Assembly (NCBI RefSeq): GCF_039852015.1
Contig: NZ_CP156626.1
Span: 2,018,249-2,082,248, forward strand
Source: Robbsia sp. KACC 23696
GTDB lineage: Bacteria; Pseudomonadota; Gammaproteobacteria; Burkholderiales; Burkholderiaceae
Length of the DNA stretch: 64,000 bases
Direction: 5' to 3'
In this document: positions 8,726 to 18,110 of the stretch, piece by piece
How the letters are laid out: each line of letters starts with the position of its first letter
How positions within the stretch are numbered: the first letter of the stretch is position 1
The notes under the pieces: generated by a model
The model's input: only the letters and a program-made list of their open reading frames with translations
What the model was told of the DNA's origin: nothing
Databases searched by the model: none
Made by a program: the position numbers and the translations under genes

Positions 8726-9936
8726 TGAACGCTGCTCTCATGTCCGACTCCGCCATCCCCTCCCGCGCCGCACGCGCAGGCATCCCATCGATCGCGCTGC
8801 CCCGCGTCGCCATCACCTTGTCGCGTTGCGCCAAGACCTTTCATGGTCAGCAGGTGCTCGCACCGCTGGATCTCCACATCGCGGCCGGCGAAACGCTCGT
8901 GTTGCTGGGACCGTCCGGTTGCGGCAAGACCACGACCTTGCGCATGATCGCCGGACTGGAACGTCCCGATGCGGGGGGCCGCGTGCTGTTCGACGGGGAG
9001 GACGTCACCGCCTTGCCCATCGAGAAACGCCAGGTCGGCATGGTCTTCCAAAGTTATGCGCTGTTTCCGAACATGTCGGTCCGCGACAATGTCGGCTATG
9101 GCTTGCGTGTACAGCAGTCGCGTGGCGCGCCGGACCTCGACGGCCAAGCGCTGACGCGCGATCGCATTCGCGCGCGCGTGGACCGTCTGCTGCACCTGAT
9201 GGAACTCGGCGCGCACGCCGAAAAACGCATCGACGCGCTGTCCGGCGGCCAACGCCAGCGCGTCGCGCTGGCACGGGCACTGGCGCCGCAACCGCGCGTG
9301 CTGTTGCTGGACGAACCGCTCACGGCGCTGGACGCGCGACTACGCGACATCTTGCGCACCGAGATGAACCAGTTGCTGCGCACGCTCGGCGTGACGACGG
9401 TCTATGTCACCCATGACCAAGGCGAGGCGATGGCCTTGGGCGATCGCATCGTCGTGATGAGTGCCGGACGGGTCGAACAGGTCGACACGCCGCGTGAGAT
9501 CTACTATCGCCCGGCCAGCCGACACGTGGCCGAATTCGTCGGCACGATGAACCGCGTCGGCGGTCTCGTGCGCGACGGTCATCTGCAGGTGGGGCGTGCA
9601 CGCCTGCCCCTCGCCGGCGGCGCACCCGCGGCGTCGGAACGCATGCACGAAGCCTTCTTTCGTCCGGAAGACGCCTCCCTTTGCTTTGCCGACGACGCCG
9701 ACCTCCACGGTACGGTGCGCAGCATCACCTTTCTCGGCGACCGGACACGGCTGATTCTCGATGCGGTGTCCGACGCGCGCGACGCGGCCGACACGCAAGG
9801 CCCGGCCGATGGCGGGGCGCACGCGACGCCGCTGACCTTGGACGTCCCCGGACGCACGGCCTTGACGCAAGGCGAGCGGGTCTCGCTGCGCCTGCACGAA
9901 AACGCATTAATGGTATTGGAAAAGGAACCCTCGTGA
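8725..9936 (+). CDS. ABC transporter ATP-binding protein (PotA/UgpC-like)
   Basis: Energises the importer. Walker A is GPSGCGKTT (about residue 63), the Q-loop is VFQSYALFPNMSV, the signature is LSGGQRQRVALARAL, Walker B is VLLLDEPLTALD, and the switch His lies in VYVTHDQGEA. The region after about residue 280 is the TOBE-type regulatory domain of the spermidine/sugar-phosphate/iron importer ATPases. It contains an Asp/Ala-rich loop (DAVSDARDAADTQ), probably a flexible insertion. The gene overlaps its neighbours at both ends by one base. Confidence 0.92.
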   Translation: MNAALMSDSAIPSRAARAGIPSIALPRVAITLSRCAKTFHGQQVLAPLDLHIAAGETLVLLGPSGCGKTTTLRMIAGLERPDAGGRVLFDGEDVTALPIEKRQVGMVFQSYALFPNMSVRDNVGYGLRVQQSRGAPDLDGQALTRDRIRARVDRLLHLMELGAHAEKRIDALSGGQRQRVALARALAPQPRVLLLDEPLTALDARLRDILRTEMNQLLRTLGVTTVYVTHDQGEAMALGDRIVVMSAGRVEQVDTPREIYYRPASRHVAEFVGTMNRVGGLVRDGHLQVGRARLPLAGGAPAASERMHEAFFRPEDASLCFADDADLHGTVRSITFLGDRTRLILDAVSDARDAADTQGPADGGAHATPLTLDVPGRTALTQGERVSLRLHENALMVLEKEPS

Positions 9937-10943
9937 TGACGATGCAACAGACCACGACGCATGACGTCACCGCCAACGCCGCGCAGCAAGGCGTGGCTTC
10001 CGCCGCCCCCTCGCACGATCCGCGTCTGCCCGCGCACGCGCCCTTCTACTTCGTACAACTGACTGATTTGCATATTCGCGCACCGGGCGTGCTGGCCTAT
10101 CGGAAAGTCGATACGGCCGTTTATTTGCGACAAGCCGTGGCGCACGTGCTGTCGTTGGACCCGGCGCCGGCGGCGGTGGTGGTGACCGGCGATCTCGTCG
10201 ATAAAGGGAGCGTCGAGGAATATATGCATCTGCAGGCGCTGCTCGCGCCTTTACCGATGCCGATCTATATGCTGGTCGGCAATCACGACGGCCGGGAGGG
10301 ACTGCGCGCCGTGTTCGATGCGCCCTATCTGCGCGAGGGCGGCGCGTTCGTGCAATACACCGCCGATATCGGCGGCAACGACGGCAGCGATGGCAAACCG
10401 ACATGCTCGCCGGTGCGGCTGATCGCGCTCGATACGCTCGAACCGGGGCGCAGCGGCGGCTTTCTGTGCGCGCAACGCCTCGACTGGTTCGAAGCGGCCT
10501 TGGAAGACGCGCGCGGCTTGCCGGTGGTCGTGGCTTTGCATCATCCGCCGTTCGCCACCGGCATCGGCCATATGGATGAAGCGCTGCTCGACGCGGCGAG
10601 CAGCGCGCGACTTGCCGAAATCGTCGCGCGCCATCCCAATGTCGAGCGCATCATCGCCGGGCATTTGCATCGGGAGATCCACGCACGATTCGGCGGCACC
10701 ATCGTTTCCACCGCCGGGTCCACCGCGCATCAGGTCTGCCTGGACTTACGCGACGACGCACCGTCGGCCTTCACGATGGAACCGCCGACGGCGGTCATTC
10801 ATCGCTGGCAACCGGCGCCAGGGCTGCCCGCCGATCCCCGCAGCGGCCTCGGCGGCGGCCTGGTCTCGCATCTGAGCTATCTCGCGACATACGATGGCCC
10901 TTACCCCTTCCATGAACCAGATGGTGGCTTGATCGATCGCTAA
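9936..10943 (+). CDS. Class III cyclic-nucleotide/glycerophosphodiester phosphodiesterase (GpdQ-like)
   Basis: Binuclear metallophosphoesterase. All metal-site blocks are present in order: QLTDLHI (DxH), TGDLVDKG (GD), VGNHD (GNHD), LHHPPF (H) and AGHLHRE (GHxH). The overall layout matches CpdA/GpdQ enzymes, which hydrolyse cAMP or glycerophosphodiesters. There is no signal peptide, so it acts in the cytoplasm on what the transporter brings in. The start ATG overlaps the ATPase stop; GTG 9933 and ATG 9942 are alternatives. Being the last gene of a LacI-ABC operon argues for a nutrient-degrading role over cAMP turnover, but that is inference. Confidence 0.85.
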   Translation: MTMQQTTTHDVTANAAQQGVASAAPSHDPRLPAHAPFYFVQLTDLHIRAPGVLAYRKVDTAVYLRQAVAHVLSLDPAPAAVVVTGDLVDKGSVEEYMHLQALLAPLPMPIYMLVGNHDGREGLRAVFDAPYLREGGAFVQYTADIGGNDGSDGKPTCSPVRLIALDTLEPGRSGGFLCAQRLDWFEAALEDARGLPVVVALHHPPFATGIGHMDEALLDAASSARLAEIVARHPNVERIIAGHLHREIHARFGGTIVSTAGSTAHQVCLDLRDDAPSAFTMEPPTAVIHRWQPAPGLPADPRSGLGGGLVSHLSYLATYDGPYPFHEPDGGLIDR

Positions 10944-10968
10944 GCCGTCCGCGACGGATACTGCATCG

Positions 10969-11616
10969 CTACAGCAGTTCCGGCGTCAACGCCCGCGTAC
11001 GATACAGCCCCGCGCTCGGCAGAAACGTCTCCAAAAGCCGCCGCAGATCCGGCAACGGGGAATCCGATAGATCGATGCGCAGATCCAACCACGGAAACGG
11101 GTCGGCCGCGACGACCACCAGCGCGGCGGACTGAAGCGGGCGGCCCTCGCCGCCGGCCGCCTCCCCGGCTTCCAGTGCCGCCATCAGTCGCTGCGCCAGA
11201 CACTTTTCGTCGCTCCCGCCAAACGCGTCGATCATCGCCTGCACCACGCCCGCTTGATGCAGGATATTGCCGATCGCCACGCATCCGTCACCATGGGCCT
11301 CGGCGACGACAGGACGATTACTGGCTCCGGTGAAACTCGCCGTCCTGCCCTGCGCGTCGATCGCCGCCATCTGTCGCCATTCATGCGCAGGCGATGAAGC
11401 CACCAGCGCGGCAATCGCCTCGGTACTCGAACACCCGGAGCGCATCAAGTCGAGCCCGCGCGGCCCGAGTCGCGGGTCTGTCCGATGTTGCGTCAATACC
11501 CCGCCCAGTCCCGCGGAAAGGAATGGCACACGCGCGCCGACGCAGGGGCTCGACGTGGTCACGACCGCGCCAAATTCGCCGGTGCGGCGGCAATGTCCGA
11601 GAAGCGAAAATGTCAT
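10969..11616 (-). CDS. DUF1028 (Ntn-hydrolase superfamily) protein
   Basis: A 215-residue protein beginning MTFSLLGHCRRTGEFGAVV, the family's characteristic start: an initial hydrophobic strand, then a charged turn and G-x-x-V. It continues with GLGGVLTQHRTDPRLG, the DUF1028 region that resembles proteasome-like Ntn hydrolases. The substrate of the family is unknown. The frame is open upstream to 11880, but that part is not homologous and runs through regulatory site A, so 11616 is the start, with CAGG upstream. The gene belongs to the LysR-box regulon and ends 25 bp from the convergent phosphodiesterase gene. Confidence 0.82.
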   Translation of the reverse strand: MTFSLLGHCRRTGEFGAVVTTSSPCVGARVPFLSAGLGGVLTQHRTDPRLGPRGLDLMRSGCSSTEAIAALVASSPAHEWRQMAAIDAQGRTASFTGASNRPVVAEAHGDGCVAIGNILHQAGVVQAMIDAFGGSDEKCLAQRLMAALEAGEAAGGEGRPLQSAALVVVAADPFPWLDLRIDLSDSPLPDLRRLLETFLPSAGLYRTRALTPELL

Positions 11617-11693
11617 ATCGGCCTGATCCGCTGTGGCAGCCTGTTCGCTGCGATAGAAAAACACAGCATAGCCGATGCCGGGGCCTGCCTCGT

Positions 11694-11731
11694 ATAGGCC
11701 AAATTTACCCGGCCATAGCGCAGACGCATGG
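11694..11731 (-). promoter_or_regulatory. Regulon operator site A (38 bp, LysR-type box) of the DUF1028 gene
   Basis: On the plus strand the site opens with ATAGGCCAAATTTA, has CCATAG 19 bases after its first base (11713-11718) and ends with GCATGG at 11726-11731. CCAT-N11-ATGG forms a T-N11-A LysR box. Read toward the DUF1028 gene, the box comes first and the AT-rich arm follows, about 75 bp before the start codon. Three further sites have identical spacing. Confidence 0.75.
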
Positions 11732-11791
11732 TTGATGCGCGGCCCATTTGCATGCGATCGGGTCGCGACGGCACAACGGCACAACGGCCAT

Positions 11792-11829
11792 CCATGCCTT
11801 CTCGCTATGGAAGGTCTATTTTGGCCTAT
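11792..11829 (+). promoter_or_regulatory. Regulon operator site B (38 bp, LysR-type box) of the deacetylase-aldolase-SBP operon
   Basis: In gene direction the site reads CCATGC, seven bases, CTATGG (11805-11810), and then the arm ending ATTTTGGCCTAT at 11829. T at 11795 and A at 11807 give the T-N11-A pair. It lies about 113 bp before the deacetylase ATG and faces away from site A in the same divergent region. Confidence 0.75.
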
Positions 11830-11942
11830 TTCATCAATGGGCCGAAGGTTGGTATCGTCTTTCGATCGGCGGCGAAACACGTCAGCCCGTTCCCGCTCCC
11901 GCTCCCGATACCGGCCTCGACCGTCGCGCCTTCCTTACCTGG

Positions 11943-12839
11943 ATGACCACCATGCATCGCGTCCCGCTTCGCGCCGCCAATATGGCGCCCCCGGCGCCCC
12001 TCTATCCCTGGCCCGACACCGCGAATGGCCGATCCCAGAGCGCGCTTTTTCTGGCGGTCGACGTCGATGCCGAATCGGCCTGGACCGCAAAGGATCCGAA
12101 GCACTACGAGCGGCTGGTGACGATGTCATACGGCGGCTACGAGGCGCGCGTCGGCGTCCCGAAGATGCTCGAATTATTTCGAGATCTGGAACTGAAGGCG
12201 ACGTTCTTCATTACCGGTTGGTCGGTCGAAGCGCATCCCGCGATGGCGGAGGCGATCGTCAAAGACGGCCATGAAATCGCGCATCACGGTTTCGATCATC
12301 TGATGCCGGACCCGGGGTCGCCGCATATCGTCGAAGAAGTCGACCGTGGCCTGGAAACATTGAAACGGCGGCTGGGCGTCGTGCCCAAAGGCTATCGCGC
12401 ACCGTCAGGCGAAAGTTGCGAGGAACTTCGTGTCTTGTTGAAGGAGCGCGGCTTCCTGTATTCCAGTTCCTGGCGCGACGACGTGCGCCCCTACCGCCAT
12501 GTGCTCGAAGACGGCAACAAGGGCGTGATCGAACTGCCGGCCACGATGACCTTCGACGACTGGATGTATGGGCTGACGCATCGTTACAGCCCGCGCTCGA
12601 TGTTTCCGCGAGAACACGTCCTCTCGATCTGGAATGACGAACTGGAAGAAACGCGCGCCTGGGGCGGCTTGATCACCACCGTGCTCCACCCGCAGGTCAG
12701 CGGACGCGCGATGCGCATCAAGATCCTGCGTGAGTTTTTACAAGGGGCGCAGGAATACGGCGACGTCTGGATCGCGACCGGCGAGAAAATCGCCGCGCAT
12801 TTTACTGCTTGTGAAGCCGCCGATCCCGCGGCGCAATAA
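11943..12839 (+). CDS. Polysaccharide deacetylase family hydrolase, PuuE/imidase-like branch
   Basis: Members of this NodB-fold group hydrolyse amide bonds using a metal; the branch that includes PuuE allantoinase and cyclic imidase acts on small cyclic amides. Visible motifs: VDVDAE (the Asp site), FFITGW, HEIAHHGFDH (metal-binding His pair H-x3-H), GYRAPSGE (R-x-P) and LHPQVSGR (motif 5 His). There is no signal peptide, which argues against a cell-wall substrate. ATG 11943 is preferred because the upstream extension to 11748 passes through site B. The gene heads an operon with the aldolase and a binding protein. Cyclic-amide hydrolysis is an inference from family and context. Confidence 0.78.
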   Translation: MTTMHRVPLRAANMAPPAPLYPWPDTANGRSQSALFLAVDVDAESAWTAKDPKHYERLVTMSYGGYEARVGVPKMLELFRDLELKATFFITGWSVEAHPAMAEAIVKDGHEIAHHGFDHLMPDPGSPHIVEEVDRGLETLKRRLGVVPKGYRAPSGESCEELRVLLKERGFLYSSSWRDDVRPYRHVLEDGNKGVIELPATMTFDDWMYGLTHRYSPRSMFPREHVLSIWNDELEETRAWGGLITTVLHPQVSGRAMRIKILREFLQGAQEYGDVWIATGEKIAAHFTACEAADPAAQ

Positions 12840-12904
12840 CATTACGCGACCGGCACGAAACGCGGCGCCGACGCGATCGACATCAACGACGGAGTCGTCT
12901 CCCA

Positions 12905-13672
12905 GTGAATCATCCCGTGCAACACCGCTACGCCGAGGCCGAATGGGAGACGCGCTGCGATCTGGCAGCCTTATATCGATTGATCGCCCATTTCGGCATG
13001 ACCGATCTGATCGAAACGCACATCACCGCGCGCGTTCCCGGCAGTCCGGGACATTTCCTGATCAACCGCTACGGTCTGCTGTTCGATGAAATGAAAGCAT
13101 CGGATCTGGTGAAAATCGATGCGAACGGACAGGTCGTCGAAACCGACCTGGACGTCGATGCCCAGCGCGTCAATGTCGCCGGCTTCGTCATTCATTCCGC
13201 CGTGCATGCGGCACGCGACGATATGCACTGGGTGATCCACACGCATAGCGCCGCGGGATGCGGCGTCTCCGCGCAAGAGGCCGGTCTGCTTCCGATCAGC
13301 CAGCACGCCTTGCGCTTCTACCAGCGCATCGCCTATCACGACTATGAAGGGATCGCACTCGACGAAGACGAGCGCGCGCGCCTGGTGGCCGACCTGGGCA
13401 GGCATAAAACGATGATGCTGCGCAATCATGGCGTTCTGGTGGGCGCCTCCACCGTTGCCGAAGCGTTCAGCCTGGCGTTCTATCTCGAAAATGCCTGCAA
13501 AATCCAGATTGCCGCCCTGGCCGGCAATACGCCGCTGCGTATCCCGAGCGCCGCCGTTTGCGAGAGAACGGCGCAGCAATTCGAATCGCCCGGCGAAATT
13601 TCGGCGATGCTACTCTCATGGAAGGCCGCCTTGCGTCTGATCGCTTCGCGCTCCCACGACTACCGCAGCTGA
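12905..13672 (+). CDS. Class II aldolase/adducin family protein
   Basis: A 255-residue protein of the fuculose-phosphate aldolase/adducin fold. The zinc ligands typical of the family appear as HTHS (about residue 115) and RNHG (about residue 174). Some members are aldolases or epimerases; several without sugar-phosphate context act on other hydroxy-carbonyl compounds. It sits 65 bp after the deacetylase and 17 bp before a binding protein gene, all on one strand. A retro-aldol or decarboxylation step late in the pathway is possible. The exact reaction cannot be read from the sequence. Confidence 0.82.
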   Translation: MNHPVQHRYAEAEWETRCDLAALYRLIAHFGMTDLIETHITARVPGSPGHFLINRYGLLFDEMKASDLVKIDANGQVVETDLDVDAQRVNVAGFVIHSAVHAARDDMHWVIHTHSAAGCGVSAQEAGLLPISQHALRFYQRIAYHDYEGIALDEDERARLVADLGRHKTMMLRNHGVLVGASTVAEAFSLAFYLENACKIQIAALAGNTPLRIPSAAVCERTAQQFESPGEISAMLLSWKAALRLIASRSHDYRS

Positions 13673-13689
13673 CACACCCCAGAGGGATT

Positions 13690-14517
13690 ATGCGCCGTAA
13701 CCGTCACATCATTTCGTCAGCCTTTGCCGGACTCTCATTGATCGCGGCGATGCTGTCATCCGCCCAGGCGGCAGGCGTACCGGCAACGGTCAACGTCGCG
13801 GTGGTACCAAATTATCCGCCTTTCGAATTCAAGGATCCGGCGACCAGCGATTTGCGCGGCGTCGACATCGATCTGGGGGATGCGCTCGCCAAACGCATGG
13901 GCGTGAAAATCGCCTGGCAGGAGACGAGTTTCGATACGATGATGAGTGCCTTGCAGACGGCGCGTGTCGACATGATTCTGTCCGGCATGACCGACGTGCC
14001 GGCACGACGCGATACGGCCGACTTTGTCGACTATATCAAAACCGGTCCGCAGTTCTACACGCTGAAAGCGAATAGCGCGAGCCTCCCGTCGATGGCATCG
14101 TTGTGCGGCAAGCGTGTCGGTTCCAGCCGTCGCACCACGTTTCCGGCCAACATCCAGGCCTGGAGCAGCGCCCATTGCGAAGCGGCGGGCAAACCCGCCA
14201 TCACCGTGGTCGGCACCGACGGCTCGGCCGATGCCCGACTGCAGCTGAAGCAAGGGCGGCTCGATGCGGGCGTGCAAGGCGGCGAAACCTTGCCTTATCA
14301 GAACAGCATCGAGAACAATGCCTATGTCGGTATCGGCAAGCCGTTTCTCGATCAGTACACCGGCATCGCGGTCTTGAAAACGAATACCGCGCTGCGCGAT
14401 GCCTTGGTCAAGGCCTTCACGTCGATGGTCGCCGATGGCAGCTACAAGGCGATCCTCGCCAAATGGGGCTTGCAGGAACACGCGCTCGACAAAGTCGTGA
14501 TCAATTCGCAGGACTGA
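13690..14517 (+). CDS. Polar amino acid-type ABC substrate-binding protein (SBP family 3)
   Basis: A signal peptide ends near residue 28 (SSAQA), followed by VPNYPPFEFKDPATSDLRGVD, the opening of family 3 solute-binding proteins. Later blocks include VDMILSGMTDVPARRD and a C-terminal AILAKWGL. An AGAGGG ribosome site lies 5 bases before ATG 13690. No permease or ATPase is encoded beside it on this strand, so it probably shares one of the two permease/ATPase sets on the opposite strand. It closely resembles the protein encoded at 21865 (both end in KVxINxQ), so the two may bind related ligands. Confidence 0.88.
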   Translation: MRRNRHIISSAFAGLSLIAAMLSSAQAAGVPATVNVAVVPNYPPFEFKDPATSDLRGVDIDLGDALAKRMGVKIAWQETSFDTMMSALQTARVDMILSGMTDVPARRDTADFVDYIKTGPQFYTLKANSASLPSMASLCGKRVGSSRRTTFPANIQAWSSAHCEAAGKPAITVVGTDGSADARLQLKQGRLDAGVQGGETLPYQNSIENNAYVGIGKPFLDQYTGIAVLKTNTALRDALVKAFTSMVADGSYKAILAKWGLQEHALDKVVINSQD

Positions 14518-14526
14518 ATCGCGCCC

Positions 14527-15825
14527 TCAGCGCACGCCACCGTCGGTCAAGCGATACCACGCCACCGCGGCCGCCAGATAGACACGCCGCAGCGCATGAA
14601 ACGGAAAGGGCCGAATGGGCGTGGGCGCGAACGGCAAGACGGCGGGGTTGCGCGTCAGAATCGACTCGGCCAGCGCCTGCCCCATGCGCGTTTGCAAACC
14701 GACGCCCCGCCCTTGGCAACCGATATCGATCGTCAAGCCCGGCGCCGGCGTATGGATATGCGGCAGGAAATCCTGCGTGATCGCGACATGCCCGCACCAT
14801 CGATGCGCGATCGCGACGCCCTCGGTTTGCGGGAACAGCTTGCGCACCACGTTATCGAGATGCGCCCAACTGCGCGGCGCGCGCGGATCCGGCTCGGCAA
14901 ACGTACCGCGCCCGCCCATCAGCAATCGACCCGCGTGGTCCAGACGGAAATACAGCAGCAGGTTGCGCGCATCGGACGACACCTGTCCCTCCGGCAAGAT
15001 CGTCGATCGAATCGCCGGCGGCAACGGTTCGGTCGCGATCTGGAAGGAATTGGCATCGATAATGGTTTTTTGCAGATGCGGCCATAAACCATCGGTATAG
15101 CCATTGGTCGCCAACACCACTTGCTCGGCGCACACCTCGGAACCGGCCGCCGTTTTCAGCGTCCAGCCACCCCGTTCGGGCGCGAGCGATGTTACCGCCG
15201 AGCCCGTGTGAATCGACACGCCACGCTGTTGCGCCGCTTTCGCGAGGCCATAGGCGAAGCTGAGCGGTTGAATGCCGCCGCCGCGCGGATCCAGCCAGCC
15301 GCCCAGGTAGGCATCGGTTCCCAACAAGGCCGATACGGCGGTCTTGTCGAGCATGCGGGCCGCCACTCCCTGGGCACGCCAGTCACGCACGCGCCGCTCG
15401 GCAAGTTGCAAGGCCGCGGCGGTATGCGCGCCTTGGATCCAGCCGCGGCGAACGTGCGGCACGTCCATCGCGTACTTTTCGATCAGGTCGAAAACGGTGT
15501 CCGCCGTACCGCCGACGAAATCGATCACCTTTTGACCTTGTTCCGCCCCGAACTTCGCGACGATCTCGCTCGGGTCGTATTTGATCCCTGGAATCACCTG
15601 GCCGCCATTGCGCCCGGAGCCCCCGAACCCAATCTCCCGCGCATCGAGCACGACGACGCGCGCGCCCGCTTCGGCAAGATGCAAGGCTGTGCTCAGCCCG
15701 CAAAACCCGGCGCCGACGATCGCCACGTCGGCACGCAGCGACGCCTGCAGGACGTGCGTCTCGGGTGCCGCGCCGGCCGTCGCCGCCCATAGGCTGTGCG
15801 ACAAAGGGTAGTACGGTCGAACCAT
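14527..15825 (-). CDS. FAD-dependent amine/amino-acid oxidoreductase (DAO family, PuuB-like)
   Basis: A 432-residue flavoenzyme. The dinucleotide-binding Rossmann motif is VAIVGAGFCGLSTALHLAE (about residue 35), followed by GSGRNGGQVIPG, the PuuB/glycine-oxidase style flavin contact. The C-terminal GCQGRGVGLQTRMG is the second FAD contact. PuuB oxidises gamma-glutamylputrescine; relatives oxidise other secondary amines or D-amino acids. It is the last gene of the long minus-strand operon. A role in oxidising the amino acid released by the carbamoylase is an inference. It ends 9 bp from the convergent binding-protein gene. Confidence 0.85.
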   Translation of the reverse strand: MVRPYYPLSHSLWAATAGAAPETHVLQASLRADVAIVGAGFCGLSTALHLAEAGARVVVLDAREIGFGGSGRNGGQVIPGIKYDPSEIVAKFGAEQGQKVIDFVGGTADTVFDLIEKYAMDVPHVRRGWIQGAHTAAALQLAERRVRDWRAQGVAARMLDKTAVSALLGTDAYLGGWLDPRGGGIQPLSFAYGLAKAAQQRGVSIHTGSAVTSLAPERGGWTLKTAAGSEVCAEQVVLATNGYTDGLWPHLQKTIIDANSFQIATEPLPPAIRSTILPEGQVSSDARNLLLYFRLDHAGRLLMGGRGTFAEPDPRAPRSWAHLDNVVRKLFPQTEGVAIAHRWCGHVAITQDFLPHIHTPAPGLTIDIGCQGRGVGLQTRMGQALAESILTRNPAVLPFAPTPIRPFPFHALRRVYLAAAVAWYRLTDGGVR

Positions 15826-15833
15826 GATGCGCC

Positions 15834-16565
15834 TTAAGAAGGACGAAGCACGCGACGCAGGAAGTCTTGCGTGCGCGGATGTTGCGGACGGCCCAGTACC
15901 TCGGCGGACGGTCCTTGCTCGACGATGACGCCGCCATCGATGAACAGCACACGGTCGGCCACTTCGCGCGCGAACTGCATCTCGTGCGTGACGACGACCA
16001 TCGTCATGCCCGTTTCGGCGAGCGTACGCATCACGTCGAGGACATCGCCGACCAACTCGGGATCGAGCGCCGATGTCGGCTCATCGAAAAGAATCGCCTT
16101 GGGACGCATCGACAAGGCGCGCGCGATAGCGACGCGTTGCTGTTGCCCGCCGGACAGCGCCGGCGGATAGGCGCTAGCCTTATGCTGCATGCCGACGCTT
16201 TCCAACAGCGACATCGCATGCGCGATCGTCGCGGCCTTGTCCTCGCGTTTGACGAAGCGCGGCCCTTCGGTCACGTTCTCCAGCACGGTGCGATGCGGGA
16301 ACAGATTGAAGCGCTGGAACACCATCGCCACTTCGCCGCGAATCTCTCGAATGGAACGATGGCCCGGCTGCACCGCCTTGCCATCGATCAGAATCTCGCC
16401 GGCATTGTGCTTCTCGAGTCCGTTGATGCAGCGCAGGATCGTCGATTTGCCCGATCCCGACGGGCCGACGATGCAAACCACTTCGCCTTTTTCGATCGAG
16501 GCATCGATGCCGTTCAGGACCCGATGTTCGCCGTACGATTTACACAATCCGCGGATCTCGATCAT
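15834..16565 (-). CDS. Polar amino acid ABC transporter ATP-binding protein (GlnQ-like)
   Basis: A 243-residue ATPase with Walker [11 protein letters not shown]-loop [13 protein letters not shown], signature [15 protein letters not shown], Walker [13 protein letters not shown] and switch VVTHEM. It starts with MIEIRGL at 16565; the ATG overlaps the preceding permease stop by four bases. A longer in-frame reading from 17189 is only the permease read in the wrong frame. It forms a complete importer with the next two genes upstream in the operon. Confidence 0.92.
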   Translation of the reverse strand: MIEIRGLCKSYGEHRVLNGIDASIEKGEVVCIVGPSGSGKSTILRCINGLEKHNAGEILIDGKAVQPGHRSIREIRGEVAMVFQRFNLFPHRTVLENVTEGPRFVKREDKAATIAHAMSLLESVGMQHKASAYPPALSGGQQQRVAIARALSMRPKAILFDEPTSALDPELVGDVLDVMRTLAETGMTMVVVTHEMQFAREVADRVLFIDGGVIVEQGPSAEVLGRPQHPRTQDFLRRVLRPS

Positions 16566-17212
16566 CGCTTTGCTCGCTTTTCGTAATGGCGCACGATCAG
16601 GATCAAGGGCACGCACATCACGAGATACATCAACGCGACCAAGGTGAACACGGTCGTATTCTGAAACGTCGACGTGGCGATGAGTCGACCTTGCATCGCC
16701 AGCTCGGCGACGGTGATCGTCGAGGCCTGCGACGAATCCTTTAATAGCATGATCATCACATTGCCGTAGGAAGGCATCACGACCTTGATCGCTTGCGGCA
16801 GGATCGCACGCCGCATCGTCAGCATCCAGCCCATCCCCATCGCCAGCGCCGCTTCCGTTTGCCCCGGATCGATCGCCTCGATGCCGGCGCGGAAATTCTC
16901 GGCCTGATAGGCGGAATACGCGATACCGAGGCCGAGGATGGCCGCCTGCACCGCAGAGATCGCGATACCGTAATCCGGCAAGACGAAATACACAAAGAAC
17001 AGCAGCACCAGGATCGGAACGCCACGCAAGACATTGATGATGCAGGCGCTGATCCGCGACAGCAGCGCGATCCCCGAGACGCGCATGGCGGCCCACACGA
17101 GGCCCAGCAGCGTCGACAGCACCAGCGAGCCCAAGGTGACGACGATCGTCAACTTCGCCCCTTGGAGCAAGATCGGCAGGTATTCCCACGCGCGCTGCAG
17201 AAAGACACTCAT
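16562..17212 (-). CDS. Polar amino acid ABC transporter permease (HisM/GlnP-like)
   Basis: A 216-residue permease with about five membrane segments. The ATPase-coupling loop reads [23 protein letters not shown], split around residue 140. The short length is normal for the His/Glu/Gln family, which works as a homo- or heterodimer. Only one permease gene accompanies this ATPase, so a homodimer is likely. The start lies immediately after the binding-protein stop at 17214. Confidence 0.9.
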   Translation of the reverse strand: MSVFLQRAWEYLPILLQGAKLTIVVTLGSLVLSTLLGLVWAAMRVSGIALLSRISACIINVLRGVPILVLLFFVYFVLPDYGIAISAVQAAILGLGIAYSAYQAENFRAGIEAIDPGQTEAALAMGMGWMLTMRRAILPQAIKVVMPSYGNVMIMLLKDSSQASTITVAELAMQGRLIATSTFQNTTVFTLVALMYLVMCVPLILIVRHYEKRAKR

Positions 17213-17213
17213 C

Positions 17214-17972
17214 TTAGCTGTCCATGCCCCACTTCTTTAAAATCGCGGCAATCGTGCCGTCGGCCTTCAGCTTCGTCACGGCCGCATCGATGCGGGCCAG
17301 CAAGGCCGGATTGTCTTTATTCGTTGCAAAGCCGAGACTGCCGACGATCGTCGGCTTATACGACGTCACCATCCGCAGATTCGGGAAGCGACCCTGCGAC
17401 AGCGCATAGCCGGCGATCGGAGCATCGAGCATGCCGACATCGATACGCCCTGCATTGACGTCGCGCATCAGATCGGCGGTCGTGTCGTACAGCCGCACTT
17501 CGGAGAACAAACCGCTCTTCTGCAGCGGCGCGACAAATGCCGTGCCCACCTGAACGCCGATACGCTTGCCCTTCAGATCCGCCAAGCTCGTGTAGGCGGT
17601 CTTGTCGGCAGTCGGCACGACGACGCCTTCGCCATAGCTATAGACCGGCACCGAAAAATCGACGACTTCCTTGCGTGCCGGCGTGATGAACATGGCCGCC
17701 GAGATCATATCGATGCGCTTGGACGTCAACGAGCCGATCAACGCGGAGAACTGCATCGGCTCGATCTTGACCTGAAACCCGGCGTCTTTCGCGACGGCAT
17801 TGGCGATGTCGACCATGATGCCTTCGATCTGATTAGTCTTCGTATCCAGGAAGGTGAAGGGGCTCCCCGTCGGCGTCGAGCCGACGTTCACGACCGTTTG
17901 CGCATGTGCCGTCATACTGGCAGCCAAAGCGATCGTCACGGACATCAGGGCAGCCAGCGCGGCACGTTTCAT
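17214..17972 (-). CDS. Polar amino acid ABC substrate-binding protein
   Basis: A 252-residue SBP family 3 protein. The signal peptide (MKRAALAALMSVTIALAA...AHAQ) is cleaved near residue 24. Body motifs include SPFTFLDTKTNQIEGIMVDIA, RIDMISAAMFITPARKEVVDF and a C-terminal AILKKWGM. It is the binding partner of the permease and ATPase that follow. A 138-bp gap precedes it after the other ATPase gene, enough for an internal promoter, but no regulon box is present there. Confidence 0.9.
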   Translation of the reverse strand: MKRAALAALMSVTIALAASMTAHAQTVVNVGSTPTGSPFTFLDTKTNQIEGIMVDIANAVAKDAGFQVKIEPMQFSALIGSLTSKRIDMISAAMFITPARKEVVDFSVPVYSYGEGVVVPTADKTAYTSLADLKGKRIGVQVGTAFVAPLQKSGLFSEVRLYDTTADLMRDVNAGRIDVGMLDAPIAGYALSQGRFPNLRMVTSYKPTIVGSLGFATNKDNPALLARIDAAVTKLKADGTIAAILKKWGMDS

Positions 17973-18110
17973 CTCGAAGCTCCTTGGTTATTGCGTCGAT
18001 AGCGCTCTGAGAGCATAACGACTCAAAAAGCGTCGAAGAAACTGATTTGACCGCGCGTTTCCGCAGCAAATAGGGCCCACGGTCCGCGCCGCCGCAGATT
18101 CTGTTTCGAC

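Noticed and set aside
11748-11942. Upstream extension of the deacetylase ORF
   Set aside because: It runs through regulatory site B and has no similarity to the family; ATG 11943 gives the normal N-terminus.
10969-14527. Cell-wall modification locus suggested by the deacetylase and DUF1028
   Set aside because: Neither protein has a signal peptide, and both share operators with importers and catabolic enzymes.
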